The position numbers and the translations under genes were made by a program. This document shows positions 1 through 11,300 of a stretch of 64,000 nucleotides of DNA, one piece after another (positions within the stretch are counted from its first letter, which is position 1; every line of letters starts with the position of its first letter). The DNA comes from Amphiduros pacificus (Eukaryota; Annelida; Polychaeta; Phyllodocida; Hesionidae), in NCBI GenBank assembly GCA_949316495.1, contig OX439012.1, positions 21,548,666-21,612,665 on the forward strand, read 5' to 3'. The notes under the pieces are model-generated. The model worked only from the letters and a program-made list of their open reading frames with translations. It was not told the DNA's origin and made no database searches.

Positions 1-360
1 TGTTAAATATTTAGAAAAAATTATACTTTGGAGCATTGACTTCAGCTTGAAGCCAGCCTCTAATCTGTCTCAGAATCTGAGCATGAAAATTCAAAATCTG
101 AACAAGAAAAAGGTCTGAGAACATTGGAAAAATTGAAAGATCTTGGATCTGAGTAAATTATCAGAACATGAGCATGGACTTCAAATCTGAGTAAAAACCC
201 TCAAATCTGAGTTTCCCAAGCATGATGGAAAAAAACAAATCTGAGTATATGCTCAGAATCTGAGCATATAAAATGTTTTCTTAATATAATATAATAATAA
301 TATAACTTCAAATTGAAGTACGATATAACTTCAAATTGAAGTACGATGGAAAAATCATAG
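1..360. repeat. AT-rich interspersed short repeats
   Basis: Positions 40-260 hold many imperfect copies of an 'AATCTGAG' / 'AATCTGAGCATG' motif at irregular spacing. Positions 303-346 hold two adjacent copies of a roughly 22-bp unit whose core, CTTCAAATTGAAG, is itself a palindrome. No gene is seen. Confidence 0.6.
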
Positions 361-639
361 TGTTCTCCAATCACAAATCGTCAAAGCCCAGATAGGTGAT
401 TTGGAGAGGTTTGAGATTATTGCTTTCTCTATATAATCCTGTTCGCATGAAATTTTTTAAATACCCAACCATATTTGGGATAATACACATTTTATGTATA
501 ATTATATCTAAAATTTCCCCAAAAAGCTTAATTATTCTTTGGATAACATAAAACAAAGAAAATATGAACGGCAGTTGAATGACATGTGGTTACGAAACTG
601 TGATACAAGCAAGCTATCTCGTTAAAATTAAGCAAAATA

Positions 640-1091
640 TTCCAACCATGGTTATTGTGTACCAAGTACTGGCTGTACTCTTTTGACCAACAGGTGGTCA
701 AATGTATACCTCTATTGTCCCAATCTGAAGGTGCCCGATTGTTAGAAAAACTTTACTATGCAGGTGTTTGCACTCGATCACTAGTCGGCCCATTAAAGTT
801 TGTTGACAAAGTGTCGAATGGATGATTTGAAATTTAGCAGAAGACCCTCTCCTTTCAAATGGCACAGACCTTCATGTAGGTGAGATGGGTAATGATATTT
901 GATCGCAAAGTTCGGGGTATAAGCATTACAATTATACAAGAGAAGGAAAACCTTAACTTGGGTTTCATGCAGTTACAAAATATGAATATAGTGCAGCAGT
1001 TTGTGATGGCAAAAAATATGGGCTAGACTGTTCAACTGCAGAGGAGTCTGCAAAAATGGATGATGATGATGAAAAGAGTATTTCTTGTTAA
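640..1091 (+). pseudogene. Degenerate coding-like fragment, family uncertain
   Basis: Three short stretches read like decayed protein in different frames. About 720-822 gives SEGARLLEKLYYAGVC followed by TRSLVGPLKFVDK. About 700 gives QMYTS. About 957-1091 gives an open run including KYEYSAAVCDGKKYGLDC and an acidic tail that ends at TAA. QMYTS followed by an LLEKL..GV segment faintly recalls the NFYTS...LL..L...G region of piggyBac-type transposases, but this is weak. No start, splice sites or full domain can be given. It may be a transposase remnant or an unrelated pseudogene. Confidence 0.25.
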
Positions 1092-1394
1092 CCTAGGTTC
1101 AGTATTGTATACAATCTGTAAGTAATTATCAGACATATTTAATGGTATTATTTGGTATTGGTAGTAAATTCAGTTTTTACTTTGAAGCATTCAAAGCTGC
1201 TAGTACAATCCTAGGAAATTAATCTAATTATGAGGCAAAGAACAAAAGAAAAACCAAAAAAATAACAAAACAAATATCAGAAAAAAATAATATGTCATAA
1301 AAATGGTACTCTCCAACCCACTATGTGGGACTGAGATCAAAGTGTCATACCATGGTACTTTCATATTCTTTAGGGATGAAAGGTGATTTCAGAT

Positions 1395-1560
1395 GAGACT
1401 AAAAACTATGCCAGGCAGCAGATTATAGATCCCTCTCCACTTTTCGAAGAGAGCAGGGGATTGCCTCCCTGTGTGTGGACTTCAATATGATCACCACTAT
1501 TAGTTACCTACAGCTTGCAATGATGTGTAAAATTTAATTTTTAATGGGTCATTTAACACA
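1395..1560. repeat. Dispersed repeat family R1, copy 1 (partial)
   Basis: It shares the segment 'CTTTTCGAAGA' and 'ACAGCTTGCAATGA' with the copy near 3.1-3.3 kb, and the former in altered form with the copy near 8.1 kb. It is divergent and its ends are not defined. The nature of the family (SINE or MITE) is unknown. Confidence 0.4.
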
Positions 1561-3085
1561 ATTTAAAAAAATTATAATTGAAAATTATTGTTCTTTATCC
1601 TTTTTGATAACTTGTTATTTGATAACTTGATGTGTTGTAGAAGATATCCCAGAAAAGGTGTAAAACAGACAGATATAATCAGAATACAAGTGCTAATTTT
1701 AAACGTATTTCTCTACTTTTATCATTCATTTTGGAGACAAAGAGTACAAAATATGTGTATTAGCTATTTGAAAAGTTTTCCAATGGATTTCTCATGTCCA
1801 AAAAACATCAAATAGACTCTAAGATTACTCAAATATGTCAAATAGGAGCCAAGCTGTATAATTTTAAAGATTTGCTCTGCCATGTGTCGGCCATTTTGGA
1901 TTTATGCAAATTATGCATTGTTCCACTACTTGGATTTTGGTAGACTTTTACTATGTTATTCTCTAGGCTCTTTTGAGACATTTTCTATCAGTTTCATTTC
2001 TGTTCTAATTTGTTCCGGGTTAGGCCATTTTTTGTCGCATATTGACTGGACTATAAACCAAAATCCAACGAGGCCAAAATATGCATGGTATGTGAAATGA
2101 AATATAGGATTGTTTTTAATTGTTTAAAATTATAAATATATGTAATAACTGATTGACATATTGAGGCTGTCAAAGGAAAATAAAGCAGGTAGATGTTAAA
2201 GATCAACCCACAATTGGCTCACAGGATTAATCAAGTCAGACAATAATTCCCACCTCAATGGGTCTGTGTCTATCATGAGGTCAGTAAAAGAGATAAAATA
2301 TATGTGTTGTAATACATACACTCATGATAAGAACATTATATTTCTGATACTATTATGTAAATTAAAGTGAAATGATAAATCAACTCTTATCAAAGAGGAG
2401 GTCGACAGAATTCAAAATGATAAATCAAAAGTAGATTCTGTTCCCTGGAATAACATGAACGGTTTGCTGTTGAATATGATGTTATCTACACACTCAATAA
2501 GTGTTTTCTTTTCAGAAAACGTATCAAAACCTTTTCATAATTAAATCATTAATATCATGTACATTATGTGCATGCATAAACATGCATTACCAAATTAGTA
2601 GATTTTTACAGTTCAAATTTGGCGCCAAAATTAGGCTGTCATGTGCATACTTATTGATGACGTTTGATTTGTCAAGTGCAAAAAATGAACGATGACAGTA
2701 TACATGTGTCTGCTATCTCATGATCTATGACAAATATGTTATTCTGATATGTCACAGTTTAAAAAAAGAGACAAGTATTAAAGTAGTACAAACATTCTAT
2801 CGAAACATTGCACTCAAACATTTTAAATTAGAAGTCTTGTTTCAGCTTGTTTTGGGTCATTACAGGACCATAGTTTGCCAGCTTTTTGTCACTAAGCATC
2901 ATCATATAATTTGGGGTCATATGTAATGAGAGCGCTGACATCTGGCATTTTATCAAGTTGTCCTGTATTGTTGTATTATTCCCTGTTCAAATGAGTGCTT
3001 TTCAAATTTCAGACCAAATTATATTTATAGTAATTTGGCCACCATGACAGGGCACTCTGTTTGAATGTGTCAACGACCTTTTCAG
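1561..3085. other. Gene-free AT-rich stretch
   Basis: Only short open frames without domain-like sequence or splice support are present. I see no recognisable element. Confidence 0.5.
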
Positions 3086-3330
3086 CATTGTTTAGGCTAT
3101 ATCAGATCACAAGTACTTAATGCCCTTCTCTTTTCGAAGAAAGGATAAGGATGTGTCTTTTGCATTATCACCATGATTTTGATACTGAATTTTACATTTC
3201 TTATGTATGGCTAGTCATACTATTCATGTGGCACATTTGCACAACATGTATTAGATTATAACACTACTCTATTAAATATATTGGAAGGTTTGGTTGACAC
3301 AGCTTGCAATGAACTGTCATCAGACCACAG
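3086..3330. repeat. Dispersed repeat family R1, copy 2
   Basis: It contains 'TTTAGGCTATATCAGAT' and 'AATGCCCTTCTCTTTTCGAA', which recur with changes at 8110-8225. It also holds 'ACAGCTTGCAATGA', shared with 1395-1560. Ends and class are undefined. Confidence 0.5.
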
Positions 3331-3491
3331 GTCCTTGATGAGTACCTGTCAGTGGATGTTGAAGCCTTTGATGACCAACAATGCACTGCTAGTCTTGATG
3401 GTTGATGTTGCTGTGGGGTGAGGCTTTTGGCTTTTACAAAAATTAGCCTGTTTTACCTGGACGGCATCACAGCATTCATCTTAAATTGCCA

Positions 3492-3542
3492 GAGGACATT
3501 ATATTTTGAAAATGGCTGCCCATTTTTAAAATATAATGTCCA
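3492..3542. repeat. Short hairpin (inverted repeat, arms about 21 bp)
   Basis: The arm GGACATTATATTTTGAAAAT is followed by a short loop and by its near-exact reverse complement ending in ATATAATGTCC. It is probably a small foldback or MITE remnant. Confidence 0.6.
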
Positions 3543-3819
3543 GTGCCCAGTCCAGATGCCTTTGGGGGTGAGACTGATCTAAACTACCAATATATTTACA
3601 CTCATCGCTTTCATGAAAATAAAATCATTTGTTGAATGATGTTTGTGTGATCCACCATTGCAATCTAACAAAACATTACCTTTCTTGTATTCTTGGAGTA
3701 AAGTCATTTTCTGAATTACCTGTAGCACACTTCGAGTCAAACTAAATTGAACCATTTTCTTATTTCCCTTCTCTTGTTTTTCAACATAAATGCCTCCCAC
3801 AATACCAGTCACATGCCCT

Positions 3820-5730
3820 CCTGTGTTTACAGTCTGGTCCCCCTGTAGTTACAGTCTGGTCCTCCTGTAGTTACAGTCTGGTCCTCCTGTAGTTACAGTC
3901 TGGTCCTCCTGTAGTTACAGTCTGGTCCTCCAGTAGCTACAGTCTGGTCCTCCTGCAGTTACAGTCTGGTCCTCCAGTAGTTACAGTCTTGTCCTCCTGT
4001 AGTTACAGTCTGGTCCTCCTGTAGTTACAGTCTGGTCCTCATGCAGTTACAGTCTGGTCCTCCTGCAGTTACAGTCTGGTCCTCCTGCAGTTACAGTCTG
4101 ATCCTCCTGTAGTTACAGTCTGGTCCTCATGCAGTTACAGTCTGGTCCTCCTGCAGTTACAGTCTGGTCCTCCTGCAGTTACAGTCTGATCCTCCTGTAG
4201 TTACAGTCTTGTCCTCCTGTAGTTACTGTCTGGTCTTCCTGTAGTTACAGTCTAGTCCTCCTGCAGCTACAGTCTAGTCCTCCTGCAGTTACAGTCTGGT
4301 CCTCCAGTAGCTACAGTCTGGTCCTCCTGTAGTTACAGTCTGGTCCTCCTGTGGTTACAGTCTTGTCCTCCTGTAGTTACAGTCTGGTCCTCATGTAGTT
4401 ACAGTCTGGTCCTCCTGTAGTTACAGTCTGGTCCTCATGTAGTTACAGTCTGGTCCTCATGCAGTTACAGTCTGGTCCTCCTGCATTACAGTCCTGTCCT
4501 GCAGTTACAGTCTTGTCCTCTTGTAGTTACAGTCTGGTCCTCCTGTAGTTACAGTCTGGTCCCCCTGTATCTACAGTCTGGTCCTCCTGTAGTTACAGTC
4601 TGGTCCTCTAGTAGCTACAGTCTGATCCTCCTGTAGTTACAGTCTGGTCCTCCTGTAGCTACAGTCTGGTCCTCCAGTAGCTACAGTCTGGTCCTCCTGT
4701 GGTTACAGTCTGGTCCCCCTGTAGATAGAGTCTGGTCCTCCTGTAGTTACAGTCTGGTCCCCCAGTTGCTCCAGTCTGGTCCTCCTGTGGTTACAGTCTG
4801 GTCCTCATGTAGTTACAGTCTGGTCCTCCTGTAGTTACAGTCTGGTCCTCATGTAGTTACAGTCTGGTCCTCATGCAGTTACAGTCTGGTCCTCCTGCAT
4901 TACAGTCCTGTCCTGCAGTTACAGTCTTGTCCTCTTGTAGTTACAGTCTGGTCCTCCTGTAGTTACAGTCTGGTCCCCCTGTAGCTACAGTCTGGTCCTC
5001 CTGTAGTTACAGTCTGGTCCTCTAGTAGCTACAGTCTGATCCTCCTGTAGTTACAGTCTGGTCCTCCTGTAGCTACAGTCTGGTCCTCCAGTAGCTACAG
5101 TCTGGTCCTCCTGTGGTTACAGTCTGGTCCCCCTGTAGATAGAGTCTGGTCCTCCTGTAGTTACAGTCTGGTCCCCCAGTTGCTCCAGTCTGGTCCTCCT
5201 GTGGTTACAGTCTGGTCCCCCTGTAGCTACAGTCTGGTCCTCCTGTAGTTACAGTCTTGTCCTCCTGTAGTTACAGTCTGATCCTCCTGTAGTTACAGTC
5301 TTGTCCTCCTGTAGCTACAGTCTGATCCTCCTGTAGTTACAGTTTGGTCCTCCTGTAGTTACAGTCTGGTCCCTATGCAGTTAGTCTGATCCTCCTGTAG
5401 TTCCTGTAGTTACAGTCTGGTCTTCCTGTAGTTACAGTCTGGTCCCCCAGTTGCTCCAGTCTGGTCCTCCTGTGGTTACAGTCTGGTCCCCCTGTAGCTA
5501 CAGTCTGGTCCTCCTGTAGTTACAGTCTTGTCCTCCTGTAGTTACAGTCTGATCCTCCTGTAGTTACAGTCTTGTCCTCTTGTAGCTACAGTCTGATCCT
5601 CCTGTAGTTACAGTCTGGTCCTCCTATAGTTACAGTCTGGTCCTTATGCAGTTAGTCTGATCCTCCTGTAGTTCCTGTAGTTACAGTCTGGTCTTCCTGT
5701 AGTTACAGTCCGGCCCTCCTGCAGCAGTCT
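3820..5730. repeat. 22-bp minisatellite with higher-order structure
   Basis: About 85 tandem copies of a 22-bp unit with core GTTACAGTCTGGTCCTCC. Variants differ at a few fixed sites (CTGTAG/CTGCAG/ATGCAG; TGGT/TTGT/TGAT). Irregular marker units show longer periods. The 'CTGCATTACAGTCCTGTCC' marker occurs near 4481 and 4895, and the 'CCCAGTTGCTCCAG' marker near 4761 and 5175, both 414 bp apart. A second block near 5370 and 5640 repeats at about 271 bp. The unit length is not a multiple of three and no long frame stays open, so it is not coding. Confidence 0.95.
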
Positions 5731-5756
5731 TACCTTTTTCCAACTAAACCAACTGT

Positions 5757-5996
5757 TTGTTTACATCACTTTCAACATTATTTCAGTCATTTCGTGATGA
5801 GACCTTCTTCTAGCAGATTTACAAGGACAACGGTTTAACCCTTTGGGCACAGACTTCAGGCCATATGGGGAATTGTATTGTGAGTTCAACCTTGGCATGG
5901 CTTGGGATCGAACCCATAACCTTTGGATCGCTACAAAGGAACTGGTTCTAATAAGCTGGCGCTCGAACCAACTGCGCCACAGCCCATGGCCTGCTA
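5757..5996 (-). mobile_element. tRNA-derived SINE (family S), full-length-like
   Basis: Read on the minus strand from 5996, it begins with a tRNA-like head with an A-box-like TGGCGCAGTTGG and a B-box GGTTCGATCCC. It continues with AAGGGTTAAACCGTTGTCCT and the tail GGTCTCATCACGAAATGACT, and ends in an AAACAAAC-like run. The body and tail recur at 31.0-31.3 kb and 41.9-42.2 kb. The head cannot be a functional tRNA because the cloverleaf is degenerate and is followed by the conserved SINE body. Confidence 0.75.
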
Positions 5997-6609
5997 AATC
6001 ATCTGCAACTTTGACATTGGGATGTTCAGACTGGCTTACCGTTGGTTTCTTGAAACTATTAACTGACCGTGAAGCTTTTCTACCGCTCTTCCAAGGCACT
6101 CTGTAGACCAGTCAGGATCGAGCTACCCTTCAACAGCTGATTGCTGATAATGATGAAGGTTTATGGTGATGAAAATCCACGAGGGCAGTAGTCAGATCTG
6201 GCGGCTATGTGTTATAATACAGGCACGAGGCTGTAATGTAATGCTGGAGGTACAGTATATGTGCTTCAAGCACATGACCATGAAAAACAATGAGTGCCAA
6301 AGGCACGTTGAAAATGAAGTGGACAAATGAAGTTTTATTACAAAAGTGAATTAAAAAAAATGTCATTTCATGACAAGAAACTCCTTTTAACAGTTAAGCA
6401 GTTTTCCGATACTTTTTGGAAAACGTTCTATTTTGGCATAAAACGAAAGTAGTTCCCTCAGAAATCTGCCACCAGAGGACACTCACTACCAACACCTGAT
6501 TTGACTACCTGATTTGATTACTATGACATCACCTTTATCATACATTCTCTACGAGGCTATAGCTTCAAGATTTCCAATGTTTAAATGCATCATACATTTT
6601 GTTTTGAAG
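5997..6609. other. Spacer upstream of the alkaline phosphatase exons
   Basis: The missing signal-peptide exon of the alkaline phosphatase may lie here or further upstream, but no convincing start exon was found. Minus-strand open frames at 6000-6100 have no recognisable match. Confidence 0.4.
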
Positions 6610-8253
6610 ATGTTGACACCAGAGCAGGCATGGGGATGAGAAACTTTGTGGAGGGAGACACAGGAACCACTGACTGGAACCAGGTGGCCCAGAATGAAAT
6701 CTTAGAATCACTAACCACCTCTGGTCTTAAAGTGGGCAAGGCAAAGAATCTCATAATATTCATAGGAGATGGCATGGGTCTCTCCACTGTCACACCAGCC
6801 CGGATATACCACGCCCAGTCAAGGGGTCTCATAGGAAGGGAAGCCATGTTGGCCTTTGACACATTTCCTCATACAGGACTCACATTGGTAAATATTTGTG
6901 GATGTTTGTTTGAATAGAAAATGTTTTGATAATGTGGATAATGTGCACTGTGAGTAATGTTATGAGAAGCATATGCAGTTATGAGACAATATAATTCATG
7001 AAAATATATAGTTTGGCCATCCAAGATCATTCTGGAACAAATCTTGATGCTGGTTGTTTGGCTTCTCCATCCAACAAACACTGTATAAACTATATGGAAT
7101 TGACTGCTCAATGCTGGCAATTCCATATATTTCATTTTGTGTGAAAATAAAAATTGACTTTTTCATTTGCAGACATACAACACTAATCGGGGTGTTGGGG
7201 ATTCAGCCGCGACTGGCACTGCCTTACTGGTTGGTGAGAAGGCCCATCATGGCACAGTTGGGTTGAGTCAGCATGTAAAAAGAGGGAACTGCACTGCCCA
7301 GAAAGAAAATGAAAATGAATTGTTATCAGTAATGAAGATTGCCATGAAAGCTGGTAGAACCATTATCTTTTTCACTGATTTACAAAAGCATGATTTTCAG
7401 GCAATGTACTTTCCATAGATGTTTTATCAAACTAATTGCAATCATCATACATTTTTATAGAATCTTCTTTCTCATATGATGTTTGAATAAAAAAGGTATT
7501 GTTAAATACATTCAACTGTATTGTAATTACAGTAAATAACAGTGCTGTTTGCATAAACAACATAACACAAAATATTGCTTGAAGTATTTATCAATAGCTC
7601 CATTTTAAATGTATCTTTTCACACCCCATCTAATGTCATGTCTATTCCTTTCCAGTGTGACCTTGAAGTGGGTGAATGCCACTGACATTGAATTGACAGA
7701 AAATAAAAACTTACTAACAAAAATCTTTTACTCTATTAGCAAGTAAAAATATTTTGAATAACATAAATAGAAAAAAACAACAGATTTAACAGCCATAAAC
7801 TTTGAACACTGAAAAACAAAACTTAAAACATCTTAAACATTGTTGTAGGAAAGGTAGGTGGTGTAGTGGCCACTTCCCGTTTGACCCATGCTACCCCAGC
7901 AGCTTCGTATGCTGTAGCAGCAGACAGGGATTGGGAGTCAGATCAAGATGTAGCTGATGCTTTACCAGAAGATCAACAAAGCTTGTGTGTAGATATTGCA
8001 CAACAGCTTGTAGATAATCCTGATAATGCAAACATAAAGGTAGATATTTATTTATATAATGTTAGACAGATATTGTTAGTACTTTGATTTGTTTCTATAT
8101 TTTCTACTTTTCAGCACTGTTTAGGCTATATCAGATAAGCCTGTCACTGGGACTCAATGCCCTACTCTTTTCAAAGAGTGACTGGAGATCTTTCTTGCAT
8201 TATTACAAAGACTTAATAATAAAAACCATGGACTTTGATAACCAGTCATGTTT

Positions 8254-8301
<48 letters not shown>

Positions 8302-11300
8302 TGTGTATGTGTGCATGCGTGCGTAGAATCAAAACAATTATATATAATATGAAATATATGAAAAGTTGGTGACTTGATTGAAATATGTTCTGAAAAGGTT
8401 GAGATTATTAAATCATAATTCAGGTGATACTTGGGGGTGGCAGGAAGTATTTCACTGCAGCAGGAGTACCTGATCCCGAATACCCAGACGATGCTGAGGA
8501 AGTTGGCAAAAGACTTGATGGCAGAAATCTCACAAAGGTTAGTCCCTCAATTCCATAAATATATTTATACTTTATATAATAACTACTTATTTTCTTTGAA
8601 CACATTGTCTTAAAGGGATTAAGCACCGATTTTGATAAAAATATTTAAAATTCACATATTGGTGATAAATGTATTTGTCTTTCATGTCTATAAACCTTTT
8701 GAAAAATGCATCCCCATCATTGTCTGTAAAATCTATTTGAACATGAACCTAATATATAGGCCCCTAATGAAAGCACACTCCTTTCTTGGCATCATTTTAA
8801 TGTGGAGTGTCATCATAGAGGCACTGAAAGGTAAAATGACGTCATATGAGCAAGTCAATATGCTTATGACGTCATGAAATGTATTGTCTTTTGAATAGTA
8901 CCAAAATGGCGTCATACAGTGCTACCCTACTTTGAGCCTCAATTAAGGTCAAATAAAGTTCACGCTACCCGTGTTTACCCGTCACATGCAGCCATGGGCT
9001 GAGAAAATCTTATACAGACTGTGCAACTTCTATGTCTTCTAGCAACTTTTCTTGTTGTTCGATGTCAGACTTTAATAAGTTATGGTGTTCATATGTATAT
9101 ATACTGTTGCAAAACCAAGAACACAGGATTGGTGCTTAATACCTTTAAAGGTCAATGGATATTCTATGGTCATTTACCCTGGGTCAGATACAACACAACA
9201 ATACTGTTCAAAAACATTATTTCCATGCATAACTATCCTGTAAATGAAAAGTGAAATCAGGTATATGGAATCCTGACAGGTTGAGTACTATGTCATGTTA
9301 GATATCCTCACGGGTGTCAGGGCATGGAGTTACTGGCCTAGAAAGGCATCCCCTTGTTGGGCTCTATGGTGGGACCTAACTGATGAAATAAAAACAAACA
9401 CACACACACATGGCACACAACAAATAAGACCAAGGAATGAGATGGACAGTGTTGACAATTCAAATGAAATAGAGAAATAGCCCAGAATTTTAATTGCTGA
9501 AAGTTTAGATTCTGAACATACCCTGGAAAAAATGTCAGCGCATTGCCGAGGTCCCAAAAACTGTTTAAAAATGGATAATAAATTATTGACTGAGGTTGAG
9601 CGGAAATGCCATGCAAACAATCTTCTTTGATGCCAAAAGTTGGCCACAGTTCCAGTTATTATAACAGCTCACAAAACCCTCAACAATAAAAAGGAGTAAT
9701 CAGATTTAGCACTAAAGAAATAGTGGATGAGCTAAAAGACCAGGATGTTGTCCAGTGCAAGCAGAATTTTAATATTTTCTGATTCTTTGCTTGTTTACAA
9801 GCATTGAAGGCAAAGGATTGGAAAAGTCCTTTATTTACACAATCATTTAACAGCATGATAGACTCTGTACTGAGGAAATTGAAGCAGCATTGAACAAACA
9901 CCCAATAAATATGCCTATTCCTCACAGAGTTTAGTTGTGGAAAGAACCGAAGAGAAATCTATTTTAAGTTGAATAAGGATAGCACATAGTGATTGGACAC
10001 ACTGCTATCTTTAAGGCCAAGATCAGCCTCAGTGTATTTGGTTGTCAAAGGGCTTAGACTAACATGTTCTAATTGAGTGTATCGATTTTGATATTATTAG
10101 AACTGAGTATTTTAATGTCCAAGATTTACATACGTTATTTGATACTGTAGAAACTTCTGTGGTAGTATCGTTTTTAAATCAAATAGCACTTTATAATAAA
10201 TTCTAAGGGTAGTGCCCTTGTTTACTTAGGTCATTGACCTATCTATTAAGAACCACAGAACATCAAATGGTATTAAAATCTTTTAAATAATTATACATAT
10301 TTATGATTTACATGACGGATATCTTGAAAAATATTTTTTTTAATTCTGCGATGTAATGATTGTTTATATCTAATATCTAATATTAATGATACACATTATG
10401 AATCCAGTCAAAATATAGTGTTTTTTAACATTTTAAGCACCAAATAACCTCAGTGGTTGATGTGCCTACAGGGCACCATTCATTGATTTATTCATTTTAT
10501 TCTCTCAGACATGAGAGGAAAGTGATATGTAATATTTCTTATCAGAATTGCCTCATCTTATTGTAAAATTGGGTTCTCCTTTTAGAATATTTGCTGCAAA
10601 AAAATGTCAACCTAGTGTTTTTCACAATCAATCTATTTCAAATCAATTGGGACTTGATGAGTATCAGTCAAATTGATCATTTGGAAAGGCTAATTGACTA
10701 CAATTCACCATTACAATCCACTATCTTCCAAATGTTTTATTGGTCACAGTGTTGGTTGACACTTTTGAGTCTTTCAATTCTACATTTAACATTTTTGTCT
10801 ATAAAGGAGTGGGTGGAGAATAAGATTGCCACTGGTTTAGAACCCCATCAAGTGCAGTATGTTATGAACAAGGAAGAATTTGATGCCGTGGACCACAATT
10901 CTGTAGATTATCTCATGGGTAAGGCAATCAATACAATTAATATGCCCATTATCATATACATTTAATTTTAGAGCACTAATTTATTACCTATGTCTGTAAT
11001 ATTCCAAATTATGTCATGTGTGCTTAATTGAGTGACGTTCAAGGATAATTGGTCAATTATATACTAGAGGTAGATTGGATAAAACTTTCAGAGACCAAAG
11101 CATCTATTAAGTAAAAATTAAGATTTGTTTTCATTAATATTTTTATGACAAATCTGTTTAAAATGATGCATCATGTCTCGGATTTAGTCTTGGTCTGATT
11201 ATACACATTTGTGATTTTATTTTCAACAAAATTTCCTCCAAAGACATTAGAATGAGTCTAACTACAAAACCGTAGTGAATCATGTAATACATGCTTTTTA

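Noticed and set aside
3820-5730. CRISPR-like array
   Set aside because: Units are contiguous without unique spacers, and the genome is eukaryotic; it is a minisatellite.
5920-5996. tRNA gene on the minus strand
   Set aside because: A-box and B-box are present, but the cloverleaf is degenerate and is followed by a SINE body seen elsewhere.
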